Positions 1 through 13,600 of a stretch of 64,000 bases of DNA are shown here, piece after piece. Within the stretch, counting starts at the first letter, position 1; every line of letters begins with the position of its first letter. Under the pieces are notes generated by a model. That model was not told where the DNA came from. It saw nothing but the letters and a program-made list of their open reading frames with translations, and searched no databases. Made by a program: the position numbers and the translations under genes. Where the stretch lies: positions 124,001 to 188,000 of the forward strand of contig NOWV01000021.1 of the NCBI GenBank assembly GCA_003344405.1. The letters are read 5' to 3'. Source of the stretch: Trichoplax sp. H2 (taxonomy: Eukaryota > Placozoa > Uniplacotomia > Trichoplacea).

Positions 1-17
1 TTTATTCTATTCACTAG

Positions 18-3000
18 GGCTATTTGAACGATTACTCGTACAGTAATGCCGATACCGTACAACTGTTTGCCTCATTGACTAAAGTAAGTGAACATAACTT
101 TAATTGTAATTTTGCGTCTATAAATGAAAGATAAAGATGATAGTCATAAGTTGCTGCTACACTTATGGCTCATAAACACTAGCAATGAAATCAATATAAA
201 AACTTTCATCTATAATACAATATCTACGATGATTAATGCAATATCTGTTTCACTCAATATTAATTTAGGCTGTTGCTCAAAATCCATTTAATATCAGCGA
301 ATTTTTGGGCCCATGGGTTTACCAGATGGGTTACCCAGTGGTTAATGTAACTCGAGATACACAGAACAATCAAGGTGTTATGACTCAACAAAGGTAACGT
401 GTAGTTCTTGAACTATCTATATTCTATAATGTTAATAAGAATATGATTTACTAATATGATGATATCATTCCTGAAGCAATCTTGTCCGTTAAAATAATTC
501 TGTTATGGTTATAGTAATCTGCCTTTACTGAAAGTATTTTATAATAGCTTAGTTCAAATTTAAAAAATTTTCCTCTTCTAAAATCATTTGCATCGATTCA
601 TAACAGATATCTTAATAACAAGGACGCAAATCCAAGTCAGGAAGGAACTGGATCTCCATATGTGTCACCATACCAGTAAGTAATAATTATCTGCTATATC
701 TGTAAATCGTAGGACATTTTCATAGAGTTAATCCTAGGGATATAGTAAATTATTTAAAAAGCAATTATAATCTTCTTGAGTTTGTGCGATCTCAATCTAA
801 TTTCATAAGGAATTTCCAATTAGGAAGAAATAGATAACACTAATATATTAATTGATTTTTGATATGAAGTATCTGAAATCTATTTATGATAAAAATTAAT
901 TCATATTATTGATAATTATTTCCCTTGACAGATACAAATGGACAATCCCAGTAAACTATTATGATCAAGCATCATCTAACGTCAGACGAGTTGTCTTTGG
1001 AATGAATGATGGTAAAGCCTATATACTGAACAGTTCTATTGAGGAAGTAAACGGTTCATAGATCAACATTTCTAACATTGGTATTTGATTATATAGCTCA
1101 AGCTGTTGTTCCTTGGCCTGCAAATAGCTGGATCAAATTGAATGCTAACCAAATGGGATTCTATCGTGTTATGTATCCAATCGATAACTGGAATCGTCTA
1201 GCTACTGCTTTGCAAAGTAATCTAAATGTAAGTGCAGTAATTAATAAACTAAAATTGTAATGGCCAATATTATATTCGTATAATGACAGCTTCGTTTATG
1301 CCCCCGAAATCGAAAAATATTATATCCTAGCATATTAATCTCCTGTAATCGTATCTCTTTCTAAAATAATTATAGGTGTTGCTGAATACAGACAGAGCTA
1401 ATCTGTTAGATGATGCTTTCACTTTTGCTTTGTACGTATAACTTATCAACAGCCTTGAAAATGCACGATTTTCATAATCTTAAAGAGTACGCTTTAAATA
1501 TCATAATTACTAACATTATGTATCTTCCAACCCGATTCTATTAGGACTAAGCGCCTCGATATTACTGTACCTTTAAGTCTTACCAAGTATATGTCAAATG
1601 AGGTCGACCATCTGCCATGGACCGTTGTTTCCAATAACTTTTTCAACTTTCGGTTACGACTTTCCAACAGACAGTCTTTCCAACATTTTGTGGTAGGTTT
1701 TCCAATGAATATTGTGATAGCAGTAAAATGTTAGATGTATTTTATTGTTAGTATATTTTCCTATAGAATAAAAAGTGATTGATATTAGCAATAAATTTAT
1801 AAGCTTAGCTATCGGATATTTATTTAAATTATGAGTCTGCTTATTGCTTTTACTTATTAAGCTTGCGTTAGAATTCAGTTACAGGATGTAGTATAATTAT
1901 GAGAACATAGTTTGCCATGGTTATAGTTACATGTAGATTTAATTGACTTATATTGTTGATCACTTGTAAGCTGGGCTGAAATCTGAATTAGAATGGCGCT
2001 GCTACATTAACTCACGAAGGATGTTAGGAGTAATCAATTGTAGATATCAGACATTAGTATTAACTTTGTATGATGCCAGACATGTATATGATATTGTAAT
2101 GATCTACTAATGTTAAAAGATTAATGGTTATATTCTATTGTGATACTTTTTACGACAGAAATATAATTTAAAGATCTCTGGTCCTCCAGCCGATAGACTC
2201 CAATTTTTGGATACCGGAGGCTTCATGGAAAAGTAAGTATGAAAATAAGGAGGAGATATGTAGCAGATATTCCTAGTTAACTTTTACAAGTGTTGTCAAA
2301 TTACTAATATAATCATCGTTGCCAACAAGCTTCTTTTGCATTAACCCAATTAATATTTATTATCACTTCATATAGGAGCGCTCGATACACAGTTTTGAAC
2401 ACTGCCTGTGGTGCTGGTTATGTTCCATGCATTAATAATGCTAGCGCTATATTAGCAAAATACATGATGAATAAAGTGGCTAACAAGTTAGTTCTATTTC
2501 TTTTCATTTCTTTTTAATTACATATGCAATATACCCATATGCACTAATTTACCCGAAGATCAATAGTATTTGATACTTTAATTACTTTGTAAGATGTATT
2601 AGAGATACACCTATAAGATGAGATCTATGATTTTTAAATCAGTTTACTTCTAATCGTATAGTGTTCCAGCCACATACAGAACCATCGTCTTTAGATATGG
2701 TATTGCCTATGGTGGTGTTGCAGAATGGGATGCTCTCTATAATGAGATGAGACAATCATTGGATATTACTGATAGAGGACGAATCTTAAATGCCTTATCC
2801 TATGCTCGTCAACCATGGATTTTGAGAAGGTCAATAATCAAATCCTGCTATCTAAACCGTTCTAATTTTAATCAATTTACAATATCCTTTCACGACGGCA
2901 TTTATGAGAATGTATTCTATTTTGACATTAAGCAACATTAAATTTACTAATAGTTAAGGATCATAGTAAATTTGTGATCATTCTGATAAATGCAATAGTG

Positions 3001-4251
3001 GATCAATTCGAATCCAAACGTATGATGTTCGTATACAATATTATTCTTGAGATGGCGTTGCAGTATGGCATTGATCTGTGTCAATGACCGAGGATATTTT
3101 GATGTGCTTAATTAGCGTTGTTTTAGAGTATCAAGAATATTGAAATATAAATCTATGCTATAGCTATTAGAAGAACAGCAAGCATTACATCACAATTTCA
3201 TGAAGATTAATTAATATTTATAGTATCCATTTATGATGGTATTTTCGAGATGGCATTCTATTTCGAAATTCAGTAACATTAGATTTACTAATAGTTCAGG
3301 ATCATAGTGAAATTACGACCATTCTGTTAAATGTAATATTAGATCAATTCGTAATCTAAATGTATGATATTCGCGTACAATATTATTCTAGAGAAGGAGT
3401 TGTAGCATGGTTGTGATTTGTATTAAATGATTGAAGATACTATTGATTCACTTAATGAGCTTTGTTTTGGAGCGTCAAAAATATTGAAATATAAACCTAC
3501 ATTATAGCTATTAGAAGAGTCGTGAGAATTATCACAGTTTCGTAGAGATTAATACCCTAAAAAAATGAGTTAGTAAAAACACTTTGGCTAGGAATAGCTG
3601 AATAATCCTTTTACTAATTTCTTTACAGATTCTTGAATTATTCCATGGATCCAACCAAGATTTCTGCCTCATCTACTTTCACTGTCTTTACCTTTGTCAG
3701 TCGTAATCCTGTTGGACGCTATCTTGCTTGGGATTATTTCCGTGAAAATCAAGCTTTCATCAAGCAAAGGTAATAAGTTACTAAAGTTTATATTCAATGC
3801 GATCATATATCCTAATTTGTTATCAAGGCATTAATAACTTACGCTCTCTTTTGACTCCATTCAGGTATGGATCAACAAGAACTTTATTAAGTATTGTCAC
3901 CCAATACTTTAATGATCAATTCAGGCTAGACGAGGTAAGTTTTCTGATATGAATCATTGATCTAATCAATGTTAATTTGACATAAAGCCGATCTATGACG
4001 AAAATTCTTTAATTCAGTCATGCTACAAGAATAATATAGGCCATTCAGCGATCGGTGCAACCTTCTCTAATTCTATGTTTCCAAATCATTTCCTATAATA
4101 TCTCTAGGTCAGGAAATATATTGCTGCCTATCCGGAAACAACATTAGCCGCTAAAGCTACAGAAAATGGCATCATTGCTCGTATCCAAAACAATATGCGA
4201 TACTTGACTGATTTCGAGTCAAAAATGAGTACTTGGTTTTCACAAAATTAA
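18..4251 (+). CDS. M1 aminopeptidase-like gene, copy 1 (3' part; 5' end outside window)
   Basis: C-terminal half of a membrane alanyl-aminopeptidase-like (M1, gluzincin) protein. Exons, from splice consensus and alignment to copies 2 and 3: 18-83, 269-393, 607-675, 932-1011, 1097-1227, 1376-1431, 1545-1692, 2159-2232, 2376-2486, 2662-2829, 3629-3769, 3865-3934, 4108-4251 (TAA). The part seen covers the end of the catalytic domain, the beta-sandwich domain (for example VYQMGYPVVNVTRD and NQMGFYRV) and the ERAP1_C-like helical domain ending STWFSQN. The HExxH and GAMEN region lies outside the window, so activity cannot be judged. Exon lengths 131, 56, 148, 74, 111, 168, 141 and 70 are identical in the two downstream copies, which shows tandem duplication. 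Oddity: the exon that is single (191 nt) in copies 2 and 3 is split here by a 213-bp intron (394-606). Confidence 0.93.
394..606 (+). other. Copy-1-specific extra intron
   Basis: A GTAACG donor after ...MTQQR and an ACAG acceptor before YLNNKDANP interrupt the stretch that is one continuous 191-nt exon in copies 2 and 3. The two half-exons (125 + 69 nt) keep phase and total one codon more than the undivided exon. Either this intron was gained here or it was lost in the common ancestor of the other two. Confidence 0.8.
2883..3564. repeat. Diverged ~341-bp tandem duplication inside an intron
   Basis: Two consecutive units, about 2883-3223 and 3224-3564, align along their whole length with many substitutions. 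Shared blocks include TATTCTATTT, GGATCATAGT, TACAATATTATTCT, ATATTGAAATATAAA and ATAGCTATTAGAAGA. It lies in the 799-bp intron between the 168-nt and 141-nt exons of aminopeptidase copy 1. The corresponding introns of copies 2 and 3 are shorter and lack it. Confidence 0.8.
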
Positions 4252-4906
4252 GATGGCAATGTGATTAATAAAAAGGAAACAGTGAATAATCGATCATTTT
4301 CACTAGTAACACTAATAATATAATGGTAGATTAAATTAAAAGTTTTACTTAGTATCAAGCGGGCCATCATTTAAAAATGCTGTAGAAAATAGAGTGTTTG
4401 GTAATATATTGATAATTTTAAATATTTTATGTTAGCTTATTGGGCGACTTCATCAGTATTGATCTAAGCTTATGCACCCGCATAACTATTTTATTTTGCC
4501 AATATGCAATTTGCAGTCTTCTCTATAGTCAAGGCGAGCTACAATAATCAATTCTAGCAATGATATGCTGAAATCGGTACTAAGACTTCATGGTGTAATG
4601 TTATTTTAGTTTAACTTTTAATCACGGCAATATTCAAGTATTGATCATGATAAAATAGCAAATGGATTGTTTAAGAATAGTTCAGCTCATTTTTTATTTG
4701 GTATGATTTCCAAACCTAGACCATAAGATGTTAGTTAACCGTAGTACCTCTTTCGCTAGATTCGGTTATTTGCAATGATGAAAACTCGGTTGTACTACAA
4801 TTTCATCGTTGTTGTCGGTAATTGTTGTATTTTTACCCCATCGATTGTAGGAATAAAATGATCTTTTAGAGCTAAAAATACAGGGTGTTGGTTTCTTATT
4901 CTTCTT

Positions 4907-5125
4907 TATTTCTTCAAAATAACACTAATATATCACAAGACATAGCGCCAAGGCTAATTGCTTTAAACATGAGTAGATAATTATCTCACTATCAGATTAC
5001 TAACTATCTTACTGTATTAGCTACTTTTTCTCCCTCATTTCCTCAAAATAGCACTACTATATCACTAAGATCAATTACCTTTAACATGAACAGATGATTT
5101 TATTTTCACTATCGGATATCTGATG
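4907..5125. repeat. Imperfect 129-bp tandem duplication
   Basis: Two units begin near 4907 and 5036 with TATTTCTTCAAAAT and CATTTCCTCAAAAT. Each continues through CACTA..ATATCAC, an AATT..CTTTAACATGA block and TCACTATC.GAT, with indels. The second unit is somewhat shorter. No coding potential. Confidence 0.6.
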
Positions 5126-7531
5126 CTGTAGTTGAAGATTAACAATGATCGTATGATTTATAGTTTTGTAAAGAAATTCAATCTAATAAGCAATAAGATG
5201 GAATCAAAGCATGAAGTTATTCAATGATTATAAAATTGACTATATTGAAATATACCATCCTATAAAATGATGATTCACTAAATTTAATGAGGTGCTGCTA
5301 ACTAATTTTAGGAGTGCTATAGGGATGTCCAGGATGGACTTATTGATTGCTTATTATAATATTGCTTATTAGTATACGATCAATTAGCCGACGAGTTAAC
5401 TTTAAAATACAGCGGTCAGACATGAACTACTGAGCTTAATTATCTTAAAACCGATGCTATCAAATGCAAATAGTATGGCGATATTGAAGTTATAATAGTA
5501 GTAAAATATTGATGATGCATCATAAGCCATGACTGCAAGCCTTAGCATAGAAATTTAAAATCTTTCGCATTCAGCGAGTAAATGAATTGTTTATTATTCA
5601 CAAATAGTCATCAACCTATCGATCTAACGATAATAGAAATCTTTAAAATGATTCGAGAATCGAGAAAAAATAACCGGTATTCTATTCTTTTAAGGTATTA
5701 AACTAAATAGAGCAACAATTATGTAATATTATAGCCTCGCTTGACATGTGATAAAGTAAGAAGTGAAAGATTCAATTTAGCCGTAAGTAAGATCAGTTTT
5801 AGTGATGTCGAAAGTGAAGAATAATAAATGTACTCGCAATTAATAAATATTAGCGAACCTTAATTATAATCTGTAAAGCATAGGCTAGAACGGAAGTAAT
5901 GCTATAAACGAAATATTACTTTTCTGTTACGTAGCTAATGGAAATTTGGAATAGTGATTAGTGTCTGCTTTTTAAGTATAAATTAAGCAACAGTAATAAA
6001 CTTTTAATTCGATTTAAGAAATGAAAGAATAGGATCATTCAGTGTAAGAAACTAGAGAGATCTCTTGATTAGCTATAGCAAATTGAGTATTTACATATCA
6101 CATTGATGCTTAAATTATCAATGTTACTGCTGCTTGCTCCTATAGTAGCCTATAGAAGGGCTCTATCTAATAGGTGTTTTCTCAACTGGGCTTGTTAAAT
6201 GTTAATTAGATAGAACTTTATTTAAAACAGTAACGACGGCATGAAAACTGTATAGAGTTGATGGAGAAGCTGTTTAAATAGGACGGAACGTGTCATTACC
6301 CAAATGGAAAAATGTACTTAAATAAATGAAGAATAGCGGTCGAGTAGTGCATTTCAGTTAGACAAAGCTATAATAAAATGACTGTTACTAAATTATATAT
6401 AATCTACTAGTATAGCAATTAAGAATATTGGAAATAACTAGCTGTATCAGTTCTTTCGTGCACAAACTTCAAATAATTCAGGTACCGGTATCAATTACTT
6501 TGAAATGAAATTGGCACAAAAGCAATCGTTAAAAACTATTAACACCTAAAAGATTTCTTTACATTGAATTAAACATATCGTTTTACAGTAAGTTTCCTAT
6601 TGTCATTTAAAAATCAACTAAAAGTTAATTGCCCATGCGATTAATTAAATAAGAATCATAGCGTTAATTGAAAGTTTTTACATGATATAAATAGCTTAAT
6701 AGACAATTTTATCTACCGATACTGAAATTTAATAGTCTACAAACGCAGAAAAATATGGAAATGATTTGTTATAAATTGTGCAATTAAAAATTAGCCAGAT
6801 TAAAATATAATTCAAGAGCAATTGAAAAGTCCTTCATAATTGGCTCAACTAATACAGGAGTTCTCGATAAATTAATTATTAAAAGCTTATGCTCCAATTC
6901 ATGCTAAAGTGAACAGTATTGGTTGTCAATTGAAAGAATAGCAACATCCTAGAATAGATAGATTTATAAGTGGACACTTATCAGTCAACATCCACCATTT
7001 ACGTTGAAAATCAATGTACTATAAGTTAGGAGAATAAATTTAAGTGATAATTAAAGTAGAAATTGGCAATTCTGACAATGATAAATTAGAAGAGTAAATT
7101 TATAACGTTGATCGACCGATATCTTGATTTATATGTGGCAAGAATGAACGGTAGGACTTGCCCTAAGGCGTTCTAGTCATAATAGGTGTTCATACGAGTA
7201 TAGTAGCTCTAAAGGCGGACCGATTGAATTTGTAACATATGAATTGACTAGACACCTGATCAAACAGTTCATTAATTATGCTTATTAAGAGTATAATTGA
7301 TTATTTGATTGCGTAAACTATATAACGAAAAACTCTACACTTATATTAAAAATAAGTATTGTTCATCGCGTTTGCTTTGATCATCACTGCTGAATTTACG
7401 ACAAATAAAAATTAAAATTGCTACTATGCAGCCTGGAATAATGTCAATTTTTAACCAAACGGTTTAATAATTTCCATGACCATGTTGACATAAGCCATTG
7501 TTGGCCTGGCTTAGTTATAGAATCAATTCGG

Positions 7532-7540
7532 TATATATAA
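7532..7540 (+). promoter_or_regulatory. Possible TATA box of aminopeptidase copy 2
   Basis: TATATATAA lies about 80 bases upstream of the chosen ATG (7621), so a transcript starting about 30 bases downstream of it would have a leader of about 50 bases. AT-rich DNA makes chance matches common. Confidence 0.35.
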
Positions 7541-7620
7541 ATTGGTTAACTTAATATCGTAAATTATTGTCATTCTTCCTTGCTGATGGGGGGTGTGCGT
7601 GAAAGTAGTTGAAGTTGATC

Positions 7621-10600
7621 ATGTCTGAAAAGAATCATCCTTCATATCATGAAAATGATCATGCTGAGAAACAAAATGGCATATATTGCAGTCTTGTTAA
7701 TTTGGTTACTTTTATTGCAGTTTGTGTCATCCTTATCGTTACAGTTGGCCTGATTACAGGATTAATAAGTCATCGAATTATAGTCAAATCAACACCTATA
7801 TCCTCTACCGTCAGGCATACAACTCCTACCATGATACCTACAACACTAACAGGACCTAAATATAGTCAGTTAAGTAATCCACGCTTACCAAATACCGTTC
7901 GACCGTTGAATTATACATTCCAACTTGATTTCGATATGAATCAATTCAAGATTAATGGTATTAATGTCATTGAAATTAATGTTACGTCTACGACGAATAT
8001 CATTCTTGTCCATGCTGATGGGCTAACCATGTTGGCAGCGCCACAAGTGGCTAACCATGCTAATTTCAACACAAATTCTACAAATTTTGCAGTCGCTGAT
8101 CATGGCACTTATGCCAAGAATAGTTATTACTACGTGGTATTACGAGAGAATTTAGCTATTGGAGTATATTATATCAAGTTTAATTATGTTGCAGCTATAT
8201 CTTCCGGTCTTTTTGGACTTTACAAATATCAGTATACAAGAGCTTTCGATCATGAAGTCATGTAAGTGATTGGAATCCTAATAATTTCAATTCCTAATAC
8301 GATAGATTGACTACCAATTCTAATCCAATCGATATTCTAATTGTAGCAGATATTTTATTCTGCTATAATCAATATATTCCATTTCTATCTTGATTTTTAA
8401 TTTGAAATATTATGGGCGTCTTGAATGATATGTGACCGCACATGATAGCTGGGGTATAGCTAGCCAACTTGAGGCCTCCTATGCAAGGCAAGTTTTGCCA
8501 TGCTTTGATGAACCAGCATTAAAAGCAAGATTTACTGCAACTATCATTATACCCAATAATTATACAACACGATGGAATATGCCTCTACTGAAGAAGGAAG
8601 CTATGGCTAACAATAAGAATCGCTACCAGTTTGGCAGTATGTGCTACTTATAAATAGTTACTTGAATTAGTCTAGAACGACAGCAGCATGAGATATTATT
8701 GACCACATTTAAGCTATTTAGAAGTGATATAATACATTAACTCTTTCAAATTTATACTTTTTATATTTTAGCTACAGTTACTAGATCTACTTTTAACTGG
8801 AATAACCATTTAAAATGATCTTTCTGCCGTAATTTATTCTGCTATCGGTAAATAAGTGAATTCTTCTTAGAGCTTTTGATATGCTAATATCATTGCGAAT
8901 AGTTACTATATTTACTCTAACGAAGATTACAATCATGAATCATTTTTTGCTGCAATTTATTTTGATTTTACGAAAAAATCATCTTATCTTAGTGGCCTTC
9001 ACTACCTTACCTACTTTAATTAGGAGAATGATATACAAGAGGAATATTTCCTAATGTAGTTCGCAATATTTTAACTGATCCATTGATTTCATTCAAGCAA
9101 CTTTGGTCATACCAACACATTTGCTGGCATTTACCATATTTACTCGTCTGAAATATTCACGTAAAATAATGATTTCATTATCTTAAATTAATACATTAAC
9201 TATTTAATTTCAGCAACACTGGTTATGTCGACATATTTGCTGGCATTTACCGTTGACAATTTTGACTTTGTAGAAGGCAGAACTGCACGTAATACTCGAG
9301 TAAGAAAACTTCATTACGATTGCATTTCTATTAGATTAAGAATAAATGTATAATTTCAAGCTAATTTGATGTTCTTTTTCGAAAATGAGTATATTTATCA
9401 CCTTAATTAATAGCCATCTTTTCTTAACATTAAAAGATTAGGGTATATGCTCGCGAATCGGTCAAAAACGATACTTACTTCGCCTTAGGAGTTGCCACAA
9501 ATATGACGGAATTCTTTGAAAATTTACTAGCTATTCCATACCCTTTGCCTAAACAAGGTGGAGGATTATCCTAACTTAATAGTTTTATAAAGAGATCATC
9601 TTGCAATTGCTAGATAATTTAGCATCCAAGCCATTATTGACTTTTTAGAAATCCTGATAGTGATTAAAATATTAATACTAATGCTGAATTGGATTAATAT
9701 CAACAAGCATGTGTTCGAGATAGTTATACATATGTTAAGCATAGGGATAATGGATGTTTTTAACGAATACAGACCATGTCGCTATTCCTGCATTTTCGTT
9801 TACTGGTATGGAAAATTGGGGGTTATGTCTTTATCGGGAGCAATTTATAATTTATAATTACTATTTGACGACGTTAACTTTCAAAAGAGCGATTGCAACG
9901 ACCATTACTAACGAAATAGCTCATATGGTAATTGAATATTACACCATTCTAATTAAATCTATTTCGCAATATTAGTAATCTTTAGATGTATATATTTGTA
10001 ATAACAATACGTTTATGTTATACACATCTAATAATTTAATAATTTAAAATTATTAGTATTGTAAATGCATGATAGAATCGTTCAGTGTTGCTTATCTTTC
10101 TTTCGTTTTACGCTTTTTTAAATCTAGTGGTTTGGTAATTTGGTGACAATGACATTTTGGAATCATTTATGGACCAAGGAAGGAATGGCTACATTCTTGT
10201 CCTCTTACGCTGCTAATACTTACTTACCATCTATGAAATTGGTTAGAATGAATTTTTTGTTATCATTGATTAGTCTATTCTGAGATATCCAAGGATAATT
10301 TTAACTATCTTTGCTACAAAATGTAATTTTATAAAATAAAATCTTAATTTTCTGGTGTTGACGATTAATAATCTATGTGTAGATGGAATTCTTTACTGTT
10401 GATGAACTACGAAATGGTCTTGTTGTTGACTCTTCTGCTTCTCATCCCCTTGTGCCTCCTGCTCAATATGGCCCTTTCTTTGATGTAATAACATACTCAA
10501 AGGTATTTACAAGAGAATATAACGTACAATCTCTCCGTAGACTTTGCCGATAATATTAAGTTGGCTTGTGCTATCATACAGTTCATTTAGAATATTTTCA

Positions 10601-13600
10601 ATGGTAATGTCTTACTAAATTACCTTGCCAATGGTTAAAAAGTAAAGAAAAAACTAATTTCTTGCACCAAACTCTTACAATAGATCTTTATTCATAATTA
10701 AATTTACTTACCAATGCAAAACGCCTTGTGTTTAGGAATAAAATTAAAATTTCAGACTAAAATATGGTAATTCTTTTCCATTTTGTTTTGGCAAGGGTGG
10801 TTCAATTTTTCGTATGATACATAATTATGTGGGAAACGACGATTTCGTAGCCAGTTTAAAGGTTTGTAATATGGCAGCTTTTGCTATCTTCTAGATAATT
10901 TCATGTAAATTCGTTTATTATTAGCTGTTATTAAATCTCGATATTTCATTATTAATCTTATCGGAAATTGTATGCTCATTCTGTTTATTTCTGATCTGAT
11001 CTAGCATTACTTAACCAAGTTCAGCTATAAAACAGCTATTACAGAGCAACTTTTTGCTGTTATGACTACGGTTAGATGATTTTTCAAATCTAAATATTAA
11101 CAAGTAACGAAGTTCTTCGCTTTCTAGTTATAATCGTTCACTATGTAACACGAAAGAATAACAAATTCAATTTGAATATCATTAACCGTTGCTAGACTAT
11201 CAACAAGTTTAATGTCAGTAATTATTTCGACTGTTGGGTCTATCAAATGGGTTATCCATTGGTCACAGTAACACGCGATTCAAGCAATACTAATGGCGGA
11301 ATAGTCAATCAGGCTCGGTACTTGTCCAACACGAATGCTAACCCTTCAGTTGATAATCCTACATCTCCGTACAAATCAACATGTGGGTGAGTAAATTAAA
11401 GTTTTTATATTTGTCATGGGTGATCTAGTTGTTCTACGGTATCTTATGGGTAATTAATGTTATTGACGTAAATATATTTTCTTTAGCTATAAATGGAATA
11501 TTCCCATCACTTATGTAACAAGTAATAACCCTACAACTACAATGAAAGCGAATTTTTACAAAAATACCAGTTAGTATTACAATAATATCAAAATTAAGCT
11601 GTACAACTGTTAGTTAATCGTTTGTCTACTGGTATATGGTTAAGGAATTTTATAAATTTTTCTAATAAAATAAATACATCAGTTATAGTTATACTGTCCA
11701 ACTCTGTTAGGCAATCTCCAAATATCTTGGCCGAATAATACCTGGATTAAAGCTAATATTGATCAGATTGGTTTTTATCGTGTAAACTATGATTTATCCA
11801 ACTGGGATGCGCTAGCGACTGCTTTACAAATAGATCATTCCGTAAGGGTTTCTAAGATAAATTTATATATGGATGAGAATCGCCTTTACGATACGATATT
11901 TAATAAAGTAATGTGATAATACTCGATCACGAATATTCCAAATTGTAGAAAATTAGAACTTTATTAGATCTAATACAAAGACTAGCTACACACAGCTCTA
12001 TTCTAGCCGAATACGACTACTGAAAGACTTCTAGAAAGAACAATAAGATAATCTAATGTCTCCTACTTTTATACTCTCCGTAGCCTTCGCAGCTACAATC
12101 AGCATAGCAGCATTCTACTATAATTTACACTTAGTCAAATTATTATTAGTAACAATATTTTACTGCGGACCATCATTAATCGGATATGAAAACAACTACA
12201 GTATTTCCGTAGATATTATTCTTAGCAGGCAAATTACGGGAAACTAAGCATATCCTAATATAAGAATTACAGTTCTATTTTTACTTCAAGCCTTAATAGT
12301 AACTTAATGACACCTTACCATATATAGTCATCTGTACTGTAGCATAGAATCTACCATTACAGTCCACAGTAGTGAACTACTAAATACGTCTTAAGATAAA
12401 TATAGAAAGTTGCGCTTCCGTACATCTTACTAAACATAGCTAATAGTCTACAATCACAATACTAAGTTTCGTTATAAGCAATTACTCAATTCTAGCTAAT
12501 ATATTTTAGTCATGTGCAAGCCATTACAATTAGACGTAATTGTGTAGAATATTTGCAAAAAAATTAAAATTCTACAGTTAATTATTATTTGCGACTACAA
12601 ATATTTATTTTTAGGTATTATCCAATTTAGATATTGCTAGCTTATTGGATGATGCTTTCCAGTTTGCGGCGTAAGATAATTAAACTTTTATACGGCAAAA
12701 TTTTCGCAAAATGCAGAATAGCATCAGTAGTAGAATCGTACTCATGTATATTCTAGACTTACAGCTATTTAAAATATATTATTTTTTATTACTTTACTGT
12801 TACTCGCAAGTTAATTGTTAATAGTTCGTTTGATGATGTACACGTAATGCTTCAATTTATCACTTTAGAAATGATATGGTTGACTATATGGCTCCTCTTA
12901 ATTTGACCAAGTACTTAAGCAAAGAAATAGATTTCTTACCTTGGCATATGGCTAACAAGCATCTAGATACTATTGGTGGGCGCCTCACCGGTAGTAGCTA
13001 TTATCAAGACTATATTGTAAGTTTACCTGATGATTTATTCTTTTCCTGAGCATAGAACAATCGATAAAATATTGCTCATGAAAGGTTATCTGGTATAAAG
13101 TATTACCTTGACTAACTACCAAGCTGATAACTAATATGGCCTACAAAGTAATCTGAAGTTTACAATTATCTTCGCTAATTTATTAGCAATATCACCTCCA
13201 AATTTTAAAACCAGCTGTTGATACATTAGGAGTGATAGACATTGGCACTGATATCGAAAAGTAAGTTATTAGCTTCAACTTGATTGAGACCATAGTGCAT
13301 AATTAAACTGAAGTTTACCAGAGGAATATATATTTATAATGATCAATTAAATATTAAATGAAAATATTTATTCGTTGCGACATATTAAAGGCATCACTGT
13401 TAGTGATGCTATAGCATACGCTAGGACTAATATATGTTTCGAACTAGAATGATTGCAAGAAGGTTGCCTTACCTACTGCGATTTTTTTTAAATGTATATC
13501 TAACAATATCTAGACCATTTCGATATCTTGGTTCTTGCCACATACTTACAGTAATCATTGGAATATTATAGCATATTGCTAGTAATAATTTTACAATGAT

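Larger units (their letters stand above)
4252..7620. other. Intergenic region between aminopeptidase copies 1 and 2
   Basis: About 3.4 kb of AT-rich DNA with no coding exon I can support. A possible AATAAA polyadenylation signal for copy 1 is at 4267-4272, only 16 bases past the stop. It holds an imperfect 129-bp duplication (4907-5125) and, at the far end, a TATA-like box for copy 2. Confidence 0.7.

Noticed and set aside
12056-12247. 63-codon + strand open frame with a hydrophobic, organelle-like look
   Set aside because: It lies inside the dispersed repeat and an intron, and the second copy of the repeat does not keep the frame open. I recognise no protein family, and a mitochondrial insertion could not be supported by eye.
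13391-13409. Perfect 7-bp stem hairpin (GCATCAC / GTGATGC) in an intron
   Set aside because: A stem this short is expected by chance several times in 64 kb.
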